DNA of 18,408 nucleotides from Faecalibacterium sp. UBA1762 (GTDB taxonomy: Bacteria; Bacillota; Clostridia; Oscillospirales; Ruminococcaceae). The notes beneath the pieces were generated by a model. It had not been told where the DNA came from and searched no databases. It saw only the letters and a program-made list of their open reading frames with translations. The translations under genes were made by a program, and so were the position numbers. Within the stretch, counting starts at the first letter, position 1. Each line of letters begins with the position of its first letter. Positions 1 through 7,110 of this stretch are shown in pieces. Location of the stretch: assembly GCA_002314755.1 (NCBI GenBank), contig DCHC01000001.1:11681-30088 (forward strand), written 5' to 3'.

Positions 1-92
1 CCGAAGCAAGCCTGCTTTGGGCTCGGCAGGTTGTCTTTTGCCGGATATATGCGGCATGGGCACCTTTTTACGGAAAGGGAAAGGTATTTCTT
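1..92. other. Left-edge spacer with hairpins, possible end of an upstream gene
   Basis: All three plus frames are open across these 92 bases, so the tail of an upstream gene cannot be excluded. In frame 1 the reading would end at the TGA at 94-96, overlapping the start codon of the next gene as ATGA. An 8-bp hairpin (CCGAAGCA/TGCTTTGG, bases 1-20) and a weaker one (CGGCA/TGCCG, about 25-44) suggest intergenic or terminator-type sequence instead. A purine-rich Shine-Dalgarno stretch lies at 72-84. I see no convincing promoter. Confidence 0.3.
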
Positions 93-1961
93 ATGAGTGA
101 GCCTATCTATTTTACCGGCAACGGCAGAATGGCCGCCGGTTTTTGCGCCGGAGATCTGGTACAGGTTTTCGGCCCGCCTTATTCCGCCCCTACATTGTTT
201 GAGAGCAGCTTTATCGGGCAGCAATATGACCGCAGCGTGCCGCAGCATCTGCCCAAAGCGGCGGTATGGCAGGTGAGCCTTTCCGCAAACGGGCAGCCCT
301 GCGCTCAGCTTACCGATTTTGTCGATGCGCAGGAGGACGCCGTGGTTCGTATGATCCGGTCGGAAAAGCCGGTCACGCTGCGGCTGCAGCCGTCCGAAAA
401 TCGCTCGGAGTTGTTTGATTACTGTACCGTGGAACAGACGGAATACGGCCTGCGAGTATTGTACAAAACCAAATGCGGCAACGCCGTTTATAATGATTAC
501 CCCCTGCCTTTTCCCCAGTTTTTTAACCTGCTTGTGCGGGGCGCAAAGGCCACGCCCTACGGGGAATACGGCTGGGATATCACGGTGGACGGCGAAGCGG
601 TGCTGATGCTGGTGGGCGGGCCGTCTTTTCCGGAATGCGACCAGGCTGCCGACCGGCTGCAGGGCTTTAACGTCCATACTATGCTGCAGCGTACAGTAGA
701 CCACTGGCATACCGTGTTTGAAACTGTCACCGCCATGGATAGTGTGCCCAAAGCTTTTCCTCGGTATCAGCAGCTGAGCGAAGCGGTGGAGGGCACGGTC
801 ATCACCCTGCTGACCCAGCAGTCCCGGGAGGGCGGCGTGCTGGCGGGGTATGCCTTCCACCTTGCCTATGTACGAGATGAGTACGGCGTATTTATGGGCA
901 TGCTGCGTTTGGGTCTGTATAAACAGGCAAGGCAGATGCTGCTTTATTATCTGGATGTGTTCCGCCGCAGCGGTAAGATACTGAACGCGCAGGGCATGGG
1001 GGTAGAGGGGCTTTTCCACTTTGCGGAAAACGACGCCACCGAGATTACCGGCTATCTGCTGCTGCAGTTTTTCCGATATGCCGAAAAGACCGGCGACTGG
1101 CAGCTGCTTTGCGACCATGTGGATTTTCTGCAGTGGCTGTACGACCAACAGCTTGCCCAGCTGGCAAACGGAACGCTGCCCTTTAACGGGGATGAAACCT
1201 ATATTGCCGGCGGGCTTTTGCCCCGGGATGCCATCCGGGATGGCTCGGCAGAGGCGACCATGCTGTTTATCCTTTCCGGCAGCGCGCTGCAGGCATTTCG
1301 GCAGAAATACGGCTTGATTGACCCTGAGGCCGCTGCCGACATGGCCCGTGTGCTGGAGGATACCAAGGCAGGCTATGCCGACCATTTTGTCAAGGACGGA
1401 CGGTATATTTTAAACGACCCCGACCGCATGACCGAGCAGCAGCTGCCGCTGTACCGATACGGGGTTTGCATGAACTTGGGTAAGCCGCAGTGCGAATTTT
1501 TCGGCTGGACCAAGCGGAGCAGGGGCGGGGTTTATCTATGTCCCAAATGCATCGCCCGAAAGGATATTCCCATGCAGGTCACCAGGCTGTACGATCTGCC
1601 CAGCGCCCTGCTGATGCCCGCCTTTTTGGACGCCCACTTGATTCCCGATCAGCTGATCGTGGACTATCTGCACAAGCTTTGTGACAAGATCAAGACCACC
1701 GGCCACTTTTATTCCAACGAGGAAAAACACAAAAATGTGGGCTACGATTACGGTCTGCTGCTTTATAACCTGGAGTATTTCGGGCTGGAGGATCGGCAGA
1801 CGGTGTTTGACATACTGCTTTCGCAGATGGATGCCTGCGGCGCATGGTCGGAATACTACATAGACGGACAGCACGCCGGTACCCGTTACCGCCCGTGGGA
1901 GAGCGCGATCAATATTGACGCACTGCTGTACTACGCCCAAAACTGGGGCAAAGAAAAGTGA
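93..1961 (+). CDS. Six-hairpin (alpha/alpha)6 glycosidase-like protein, paralogue A
   Basis: A 622-residue protein without a signal peptide, so probably cytoplasmic. The N-terminal 200 residues look like a beta-rich domain (GNG at 9-11, GPPY-AP at 27-33). Residues from about 225 to the end look like a helical-barrel glycosidase domain of the GH15-like type: YVRD at 259-262, GMGVEG at 301-306, END-TE at 312-317, GDETYIAGG at 366-374, SAEAT at 385-389 and RPWES at 600-604. E368 and E603 are the acidic residues I would consider for catalysis; this is inference. C459, C467, C483 and C486 form a possible metal-binding knuckle. The ATG at 93 follows a strong Shine-Dalgarno (72-84). The same motifs recur in order in the protein at 4070-5962. 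It is followed after 13 bases by a propeller enzyme gene, probably in one operon. The substrate is unknown; the fold call is fairly firm, the family number is not. Confidence 0.72.
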   Translation: MSEPIYFTGNGRMAAGFCAGDLVQVFGPPYSAPTLFESSFIGQQYDRSVPQHLPKAAVWQVSLSANGQPCAQLTDFVDAQEDAVVRMIRSEKPVTLRLQPSENRSELFDYCTVEQTEYGLRVLYKTKCGNAVYNDYPLPFPQFFNLLVRGAKATPYGEYGWDITVDGEAVLMLVGGPSFPECDQAADRLQGFNVHTMLQRTVDHWHTVFETVTAMDSVPKAFPRYQQLSEAVEGTVITLLTQQSREGGVLAGYAFHLAYVRDEYGVFMGMLRLGLYKQARQMLLYYLDVFRRSGKILNAQGMGVEGLFHFAENDATEITGYLLLQFFRYAEKTGDWQLLCDHVDFLQWLYDQQLAQLANGTLPFNGDETYIAGGLLPRDAIRDGSAEATMLFILSGSALQAFRQKYGLIDPEAAADMARVLEDTKAGYADHFVKDGRYILNDPDRMTEQQLPLYRYGVCMNLGKPQCEFFGWTKRSRGGVYLCPKCIARKDIPMQVTRLYDLPSALLMPAFLDAHLIPDQLIVDYLHKLCDKIKTTGHFYSNEEKHKNVGYDYGLLLYNLEYFGLEDRQTVFDILLSQMDACGAWSEYYIDGQHAGTRYRPWESAINIDALLYYAQNWGKEK

Positions 1962-1974
1962 GGATGATTCGGTG

Positions 1975-3456
1975 ATGAAGCCTATTGATATGGGGGACAG
2001 ACGGGAGCTTTTTTGCGATACCGTCCTTTGGCAGACGGTGGGGAACGCCTTTTTTCAGCTGCATCGCCCCCAAATGCAGGAGATTGCCCTGCGGCGGGAT
2101 ACCGTCGCCGACAACCGGCTGACCTCCTACTACAACATTCTGTTTGACGGCAAAAAGTATGCCATGTACTATACCGCCCACGGCTTTGACAAGATGTGCG
2201 GCAAATGGCCGCACCAGCATATCTGCCGGGCGGAGAGCATCGATGGCATCCACTGGGCAAAGCCCAGCTATGGCATCTACGAATTTATGGGCAGCAAAGA
2301 AAACAATATCATCTACCTGTTTGACGATGATATTTTGGATAATTTCTGCGCGTTTTACGATACCAACCCCGCCTGCCCGGAAAACGAAAAATATAAGGCG
2401 GTGGCAGAGCGGGTTATCAACGACAAACAGGTGCTCAACGGGCTGGTCTCTGCCGACGGCATTCACTGGAACGATCTGGGCACGGTGCTGACCGACGGCG
2501 CTTTTGACACCCTGAACACCTGTTATTACGATGAGCAGGCAGGGGAGTACCGGGCGTTTGTCCGCTCGTGGGAGCGGCACGAGCAGGGCGGCACGCTGGG
2601 GGAATCCGGCGAGGATGAGCAGGTTCAGCCGGACGCGAAGCGCTGCCGTACCATTGTCACCGCCACCAGTAAGGATTTTCGCCACTGGACCGGCGTCACC
2701 CCGCTGGATTACGGCGCTTCTCCCTGTTATCAGATGTATGCCAACAATATCTCGCCCTATTTTCGCGCACCCCACATCTTTTTGGGCTTTCCCACCCGGT
2801 ATTACGAGAGAATGTGGTGCGTCAATTTTGAAAAGATGGCCTACCCGGAAAAGCGGCGGGAGCGGATCAAGTGGTTTCAAAGCGAACGCACCGGAACCGC
2901 CATCTCGGACGGGCTATTTATGACCAGCCGGGACGGGGTTCATTTTATCCGCCATGACGATATGCCCATCTTCCCCGGCGGGATAGAGGGGGATGGCAAC
3001 TGGATTTACGGCGACGCCTACCCGGCGCACGGTATGGTGGTTTCGCCCTCTCCCCGCGTCGGTGAACCGGATGAAATATCCATGTTTGTGCCGGATAACA
3101 AGGAAAACGCCCTGCGCCGGTGCACCCTGCGTCTGGATGGCTTTATCTCGCTGCATACGGGGATGCAGCCGCAGACCTTGCTTTCGCACCCCCTAACCTT
3201 TACCGGCGAACGGCTGGAGTTTAACTTTACCTCCACTGCGGCGGGGGGCTTTACCGTGCAGATAGAGGATGAGCAGGGCAACCCCATACCCGGCTATACC
3301 CTTGCCGAATGTGATGAGATTTTCGGCGACAGTGTCAGCAGAACCGTGACCTGGGGCAGCAGACAGGGGCTTTCCGACCTGGCCGGAAGGGTTATTCGCA
3401 TCCGCATCTATGCCTGGGAAACCGATTTTTACAGCTTTTGTTTTTGCAAGGCGTGA
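1975..3456 (+). CDS. Five-bladed beta-propeller glycosidase-like protein (GH32/GH43 superfamily)
   Basis: A 493-residue protein starting at the ATG at 1975 (a GTG at 1972 is directly adjacent); AGGA at 1961-1964 serves as ribosome binding site and overlaps the stop of the preceding gene. An upstream in-frame ATG at 1915 would overlap that gene and has no such site. The protein carries the repeating blade signature S-x-DG-x-HW seen in arabinanase/levanase/invertase-fold proteins: ESIDGIHW (87-94), SADGIHW (159-165), then TSKDFRHW and TSRDGVHF further on. The opening (GDRRELFCD, 7-15) and the SKENNII stretch (107-113) resemble a family of uncharacterised glycosidase-related proteins I know from Planctomycetes and Firmicutes. 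The last roughly 90 residues look like a beta-sandwich appendage. No signal peptide is visible, so it would act on imported sugar together with its upstream neighbour. No substrate can be assigned. Confidence 0.68.
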   Translation: MKPIDMGDRRELFCDTVLWQTVGNAFFQLHRPQMQEIALRRDTVADNRLTSYYNILFDGKKYAMYYTAHGFDKMCGKWPHQHICRAESIDGIHWAKPSYGIYEFMGSKENNIIYLFDDDILDNFCAFYDTNPACPENEKYKAVAERVINDKQVLNGLVSADGIHWNDLGTVLTDGAFDTLNTCYYDEQAGEYRAFVRSWERHEQGGTLGESGEDEQVQPDAKRCRTIVTATSKDFRHWTGVTPLDYGASPCYQMYANNISPYFRAPHIFLGFPTRYYERMWCVNFEKMAYPEKRRERIKWFQSERTGTAISDGLFMTSRDGVHFIRHDDMPIFPGGIEGDGNWIYGDAYPAHGMVVSPSPRVGEPDEISMFVPDNKENALRRCTLRLDGFISLHTGMQPQTLLSHPLTFTGERLEFNFTSTAAGGFTVQIEDEQGNPIPGYTLAECDEIFGDSVSRTVTWGSRQGLSDLAGRVIRIRIYAWETDFYSFCFCKA

Positions 3457-3487
3457 CTTTTAATAACTAAAATAAAGATTCAAAAAG

Positions 3488-3533
3488 AAAACCACCTATC
3501 TGCCTTACTGAAAAACGGCAGACGGGTGGTTTT
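3488..3533. terminator. Bidirectional intrinsic terminator between convergent operons
   Basis: AAAACCACC (3488-3496) pairs with GGTGGTTTT (3525-3533), continuing through one wobble and one mismatch into TCTGCC/GGCAGA, around a 12-nt loop. Plus-strand transcripts meet TTTTGGTTTTG after the stem, and minus-strand transcripts meet a TTTTCTTTTTG tract. It lies about 30 nt past the stop codons of both converging genes (3456 on plus, 3562 on minus). Confidence 0.85.
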
Positions 3534-3561
3534 GGTTTTGATAAAGGGGTAGGCGTTCGTC

Positions 3562-4041
3562 TTACAGCGGCAGGGCAATGGGGGTGACATCGGTCACGGT
3601 AGAAAAGCAGTGGGTGTAGCTGCCGTCAAAGTAGTATGCCACATAGGCAACGCCTTCCTCGGTGGCGGCGGCCAGCTGGGTCAGGGTGATCTCTCCCACC
3701 GTGACGGTCGGCTCATACCCGCAGTTATCCCCGGTAAAATCGTAGTACATACCGCTGATATCGGCGGCCTCCTGCGTTGCCTGTACCCGGCAGCACCATG
3801 CAATGCCGTTCGCGTCGGTAAACCTGGTCTCGGCCATCCCGATGTCGGTGTTCAGCAGATAGACGGCTTGTTCTCCGTTTTTAGGTACAAAGCAGTCCCC
3901 CACGGCCTGTGCCGCCTGCTGAGCAGTGGTCTCCTGCCAGGGGTTTGCAATACCCGCGGCAGGTGTTTCCTCTTTTGCTTTACAGCCGGTCAGGCACAAC
4001 AGTACGGCTAAAGCGGCAATTAGTGCAAAAAATTTCTTCAT
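3562..4041 (-). CDS. Small secreted lipoprotein, Clostridia type
   Basis: A 159-residue protein with a classical lipoprotein signal: MKKFF, a hydrophobic core, and lipobox L17-T-G-C20, so it should be lipid-anchored on the outer face of the membrane. The mature part begins with a short charged linker. It then reads NPW (33-35) followed by a Q/A-rich helix (39-48), a pattern I associate with small Clostridia lipoproteins; DISGMYYDF (94-102) and the CFSTVTD end (145-151) look beta-rich. Mature cysteines are C50, C83, C84, C107 and C145. The Shine-Dalgarno is AAGGAGG, about 8 nt before the ATG. The gene follows the glycosidase gene by 28 bases and ends at the shared terminator, so it is the last gene of a three-gene unit. 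The function is unknown; a binding or inhibitory role at the cell surface is only a guess. Confidence 0.7.
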   Translation of the reverse strand: MKKFFALIAALAVLLCLTGCKAKEETPAAGIANPWQETTAQQAAQAVGDCFVPKNGEQAVYLLNTDIGMAETRFTDANGIAWCCRVQATQEAADISGMYYDFTGDNCGYEPTVTVGEITLTQLAAATEEGVAYVAYYFDGSYTHCFSTVTDVTPIALPL

Positions 4042-4069
4042 GGTCAGTTCCTCCTTGCGTTATGCAATG

Positions 4070-5962
4070 TTATTGACAGCTCTCCGCCAGCAGGCGGATG
4101 GATTCCATGTTGATGCCGCTCTCCCAGGGGCGGCAGCGGCAGTTAAAGGGCACGCCGTCATCGTAATATTCCACCCAGGCGCCGGTTTCATCCAGCATAT
4201 CCAGCATAGATTGCAGCGCCTGCACCCGCTGCGGATGGCGCAGCAAGCTCAAGGTTGCCAAAAACAGACCGCTGTCATAGCCCAGCGCTCGGTTGCCCTC
4301 TGCGTTAGATGGGATAAAACCCTTCTGCTCAAACATTTTGATATAAGGGGCGGCAGCGGCGGCGATCTCCTGCCGGTTCAACAGACCGGTGCGGTAAAAG
4401 GCGGGCAGCAAGCTGACCGAGCTGAGCAGATGCTGCTTTGACCGGTCGTGGATGTTTTTGTGGGGCTTGCCATAGCATTCCGGGCAGCAGTAGTAGCCGC
4501 ATGCCGGGTCGTACATCATCCAGCCCAGCTTTAGCTTATGCTCCAGCACATCCTCCGCCTCGCAAAAGCCGTGGGTAAAAAGGGGCCGGTCTATCTGAGC
4601 CAGCCGGGCGGGGTTGTTGGCGTATAGCAGCCCGTCCTTGACAAAGTTGGTGCGGTATTTTTGCTGTGCCTCATCCAGCATCTTTTGCCAGGTTTCTGAC
4701 TGGGCAGCCGGTATGAATGCCTGCTGCCTCGCCCAGCTCAACAGTTTGGTGCCGCTCTCCCAAAAAAGCAGGGTGGCCTCGGCAGAGCCGTTATGGGTGT
4801 GCACCCGGGGCAGAGTACCCCCTGCAATGTAGGTTTCATCCCCCGAAAAGCCCATCATACCGCCCCCCAGCTGGCTTAGCTGCGCGGTGAACGCCCAGTG
4901 CAGCATGGGCCACAGCTCGGTTAAAATGGCGTTGTCGCCGGTGGCTTCGGCATAGTGAAAAGCGCTTAAAATGATATAGGCGGGCAGCTCGGTGCAGTCG
5001 TTGGGGAAAATCAGCCTTGCGCTGGCGTTGCCCATGCCCTCGGCGTTATGTACATTCCCAAACAGGTCATACCGGGCTTTCCAAAACCGCAATATGGCAG
5101 CGGCCTCCTTTTTCATGCCCAGTGCCAGCATACCCCGAAGGGTGCCTGCCATATCCCGCACATAGCCCAGCGGATAGGGATGACCCGCAATTTCGCCGCC
5201 GCTGCGGGACTGTTGACATTTGATCAGCGCTGCAACGCTGTAGCAGGCCTCGCTGACCTGCTGCCGCAATGCATCCGGCAGGGTATCCGGCAGCAGCTTA
5301 CCCAAATCGGTGATACCGGCAAAAAATGCCGCCCAGTGGCTTCGCACCGCGTTTAGCAGCGCCGAATCGGGGGTTTTCATGGCAAAGGAAAGGTTTTGTG
5401 CAGCATCCGGCAGGGTGCCGGCGCTGAAAAACACCCGCCCGCTGCCCTCAAGCCGCAGGGCGTTGTCCTGCAGGGTGAAGCCTTCGCCGGCAATCAGCAG
5501 CCAGCTTTCCTGTTCTACGGCAAGGTTCGTAAAAAAGTTGGTACCTGCAGGCATCCGCAGGGCAAGGCAGTCCTGCCCCGGCCGTCCGGTGGTCAATTGG
5601 GGCATATGCAGCACGTCCACCCCTGCAAGGGGCGTGGCGGGCAGCTGCAGGGCAAATTCCGTTTCAAACAGACGGAAAAAGACCGCTCTGTCCGGCAGCA
5701 TTCCATCGGTAAAGACGGCTTTTTTGCCGTTTTCGTTTTGCAGCCGGTGCTGCCAGAGGACAGCGCCCTTTTCCTGTACAGAAACGCACTGTAAGGGGGT
5801 TTCACTTTTTACACCCACACTGCAAAAGCTGGGGGCGGTGTAGGGCGGGCCCTGTAGCTGGGATAGGATGGGACCCTGCCCGTAGACCAAAAAATCACCG
5901 TTGCCTATGGCGTGTATCGCGCCACTGTCCGGGGTGCGATCAGACCAGATACGCTGTTTCAT
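4070..5962 (-). CDS. Six-hairpin (alpha/alpha)6 glycosidase-like protein, paralogue B
   Basis: A 630-residue protein, homologous end to end with the protein at 93-1961. Shared motifs, in order, are GNG (20-22), QGPPY-AP (37-44), GYVRD (266-270), AEGMG (307-311), ND-TE (321-325), GDETYIAGG (374-382), GSAEAT (392-397), NFVKDG (439-444), NRALGYDSGL (557-566) and RPWES (611-615). A cysteine group at C467, C488, C493 and C496 matches the one in paralogue A only in part: the GFC and CPxC positions align, the third does not. No signal peptide is seen, so it is probably cytoplasmic. The ATG has AAAGGAAA upstream at good spacing. It sits 55 bases after the radical SAM gene and 28 bases before the lipoprotein gene, all on the minus strand. 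The reaction is probably glycoside hydrolysis or phosphorolysis; the substrate is unknown. Confidence 0.72.
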   Translation of the reverse strand: MKQRIWSDRTPDSGAIHAIGNGDFLVYGQGPILSQLQGPPYTAPSFCSVGVKSETPLQCVSVQEKGAVLWQHRLQNENGKKAVFTDGMLPDRAVFFRLFETEFALQLPATPLAGVDVLHMPQLTTGRPGQDCLALRMPAGTNFFTNLAVEQESWLLIAGEGFTLQDNALRLEGSGRVFFSAGTLPDAAQNLSFAMKTPDSALLNAVRSHWAAFFAGITDLGKLLPDTLPDALRQQVSEACYSVAALIKCQQSRSGGEIAGHPYPLGYVRDMAGTLRGMLALGMKKEAAAILRFWKARYDLFGNVHNAEGMGNASARLIFPNDCTELPAYIILSAFHYAEATGDNAILTELWPMLHWAFTAQLSQLGGGMMGFSGDETYIAGGTLPRVHTHNGSAEATLLFWESGTKLLSWARQQAFIPAAQSETWQKMLDEAQQKYRTNFVKDGLLYANNPARLAQIDRPLFTHGFCEAEDVLEHKLKLGWMMYDPACGYYCCPECYGKPHKNIHDRSKQHLLSSVSLLPAFYRTGLLNRQEIAAAAAPYIKMFEQKGFIPSNAEGNRALGYDSGLFLATLSLLRHPQRVQALQSMLDMLDETGAWVEYYDDGVPFNCRCRPWESGINMESIRLLAESCQ

Positions 5963-6017
5963 GTGAATTTCCTTTCTTTGGCGATCAGCCGTTCTCTCTT
6001 TTTCCTTTTTTCTGTCT

Positions 6018-6980
6018 CTATATACCGGTCAGATCAAAGGCCGGTGTATATTCTTCCTTTGCGCTGCTGCGCCCCTGCATATAGCCGTTGGTCAGCCCCA
6101 GCTCCTCGGCGTAGTTGACCACATCCCGGTATTCAAAGCTGCTGATGCGCCGGTGAAATGGGGGCATCTGCTTTGCCTTATAAAAGGGGGTGTACTGGCT
6201 CATCAGGCTAAGTAAAAAACCATCCCTGGGCAGCATTGCTAGCATATCCAGCAGCTTTTTACTGTCTGCCCGCTGACCGGGCATTGCAAGATGCCGTATA
6301 ATGACCCCCCGCTGCAGCATTCCCTCTTGGTCAAATACCGGTTTTCCGGCATGGCCGATCATCTCTTGCGCGGCGGCGTAGGCGACGTCAAAATAATCCG
6401 GCGCGCCGCACAGCTTTTGCGCAAGGGCGGGGTCGTAAAATTTCAGATCAGTCAACCAGATATCCACGTATTCCGCCAGGACATGCAGCGCCTCGGGCAG
6501 CTCGTAGCCGCCGGTGTTGTAGACCACCGGCACGGTCAACCGGGGTCTTGCTATCTGCAGCGCCTTGATCACATGGGGCAGATAGGGGGTGGCGCTGACC
6601 AGGTTGATATTGTATGCGCCTGCTGCCTGCAGCTCTAAAAAAAGTTCCGCCAACCGTTCGATCGTGACCGTTTTGCCGTAACCCCCGGCAGAGATGGCGT
6701 GGTTTTGGCAAAACAGGCACCCCAAATTGCAGCAGGAGAAAAAGACGGTGCCGCTGCCCCGGGTACCGGCAGGGGGCGTTTGGTCCGAAAGGGCAGCCTT
6801 GCCGCTGATGCAGGGCTCCTCCCAATAGTGGAGGGCGGCGCGGGCAAGGCGGGGCAGGGCGGGTGCCCCGCAAATGCCGTTGTGGGGCAGACCGTTACCG
6901 GTGTTTTGTGTGCGATCCGCACCGCAGCCCCTGGGGCATAGGCGGCAGCACCGCAGATCCTGACAAAAGTTATTATCCAT
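6018..6980 (-). CDS. Radical SAM protein, PflX/COG1313-like (PflA-related)
   Basis: A 320-residue protein. The cluster motif CNLGCLFC (C84, C88, C91) is C-x3-C-x2-C, the 4Fe-4S/S-adenosylmethionine signature, followed by GG at 99-100. A second cysteine group near the N-terminus (C6, C11/C12, C15, C19, then C37) is typical of the PflX/COG1313 branch. The middle resembles pyruvate formate-lyase activating enzymes (YNTGGYE and WLTDLKFYD), and the SQYTPFYKA stretch near the C-terminus also fits COG1313. These proteins presumably activate a glycyl-radical enzyme or modify a protein, but their substrates are generally unproven. No glycyl-radical enzyme is visible in this window. The ATG is preceded by AAAAAAGG seven bases upstream. 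It is the first gene of the unit that continues into glycosidase B and the lipoprotein. Confidence 0.8.
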   Translation of the reverse strand: MDNNFCQDLRCCRLCPRGCGADRTQNTGNGLPHNGICGAPALPRLARAALHYWEEPCISGKAALSDQTPPAGTRGSGTVFFSCCNLGCLFCQNHAISAGGYGKTVTIERLAELFLELQAAGAYNINLVSATPYLPHVIKALQIARPRLTVPVVYNTGGYELPEALHVLAEYVDIWLTDLKFYDPALAQKLCGAPDYFDVAYAAAQEMIGHAGKPVFDQEGMLQRGVIIRHLAMPGQRADSKKLLDMLAMLPRDGFLLSLMSQYTPFYKAKQMPPFHRRISSFEYRDVVNYAEELGLTNGYMQGRSSAKEEYTPAFDLTGI

Positions 6981-7052
6981 ATCATGACCTTTTTTCTTTT
7001 AAAATCACCGGCATTTTTGCGGAAAATGCGACTACCCAAACCCTCCGGTGTG

Positions 7053-7061
7053 TGCTATACT
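7053..7061 (+). promoter_or_regulatory. Candidate extended -10 promoter for fbp
   Basis: The bases read TG-C-TATACT, an extended -10 element close to consensus. The -35 region (about 7033-7038) is poor, as is usual for extended -10 promoters. The predicted start near 7068 gives a leader of about 43 nt before the fbp ATG. The -10 also lies in the small palindrome ATAC-T-GTAT (7057-7065). Confidence 0.45.
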
Positions 7062-7073
7062 GTATACGATATT

Positions 7074-7082
7074 ATCATACCA
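7074..7082 (-). promoter_or_regulatory. Candidate extended -10 promoter for the radical SAM operon
   Basis: On the minus strand this reads TGGTATGAT, an extended -10 element (TG-n-TATGAT). No good -35 box is seen. It would start transcription near 7067 and give a leader of about 85 nt that contains a 7-bp inverted repeat, GCATTTT (7011-7017) and AAAATGC (7023-7029). Confidence 0.35.
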
Positions 7083-7110
7083 CATTTTTTTCAAAAGGAG
7101 TATCTGTTTT

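Noticed and set aside
1915..1974. Earlier start for the propeller enzyme at 1915
   Set aside because: It would overlap the preceding gene by 47 bases with no binding site, and the family-like sequence begins at the ATG at 1975.
1909..2880. Long open frame (323 codons) on the minus strand
   Set aside because: It is antisense to the propeller enzyme gene, has no recognisable motif, and reflects the GC-biased third positions of the real gene.
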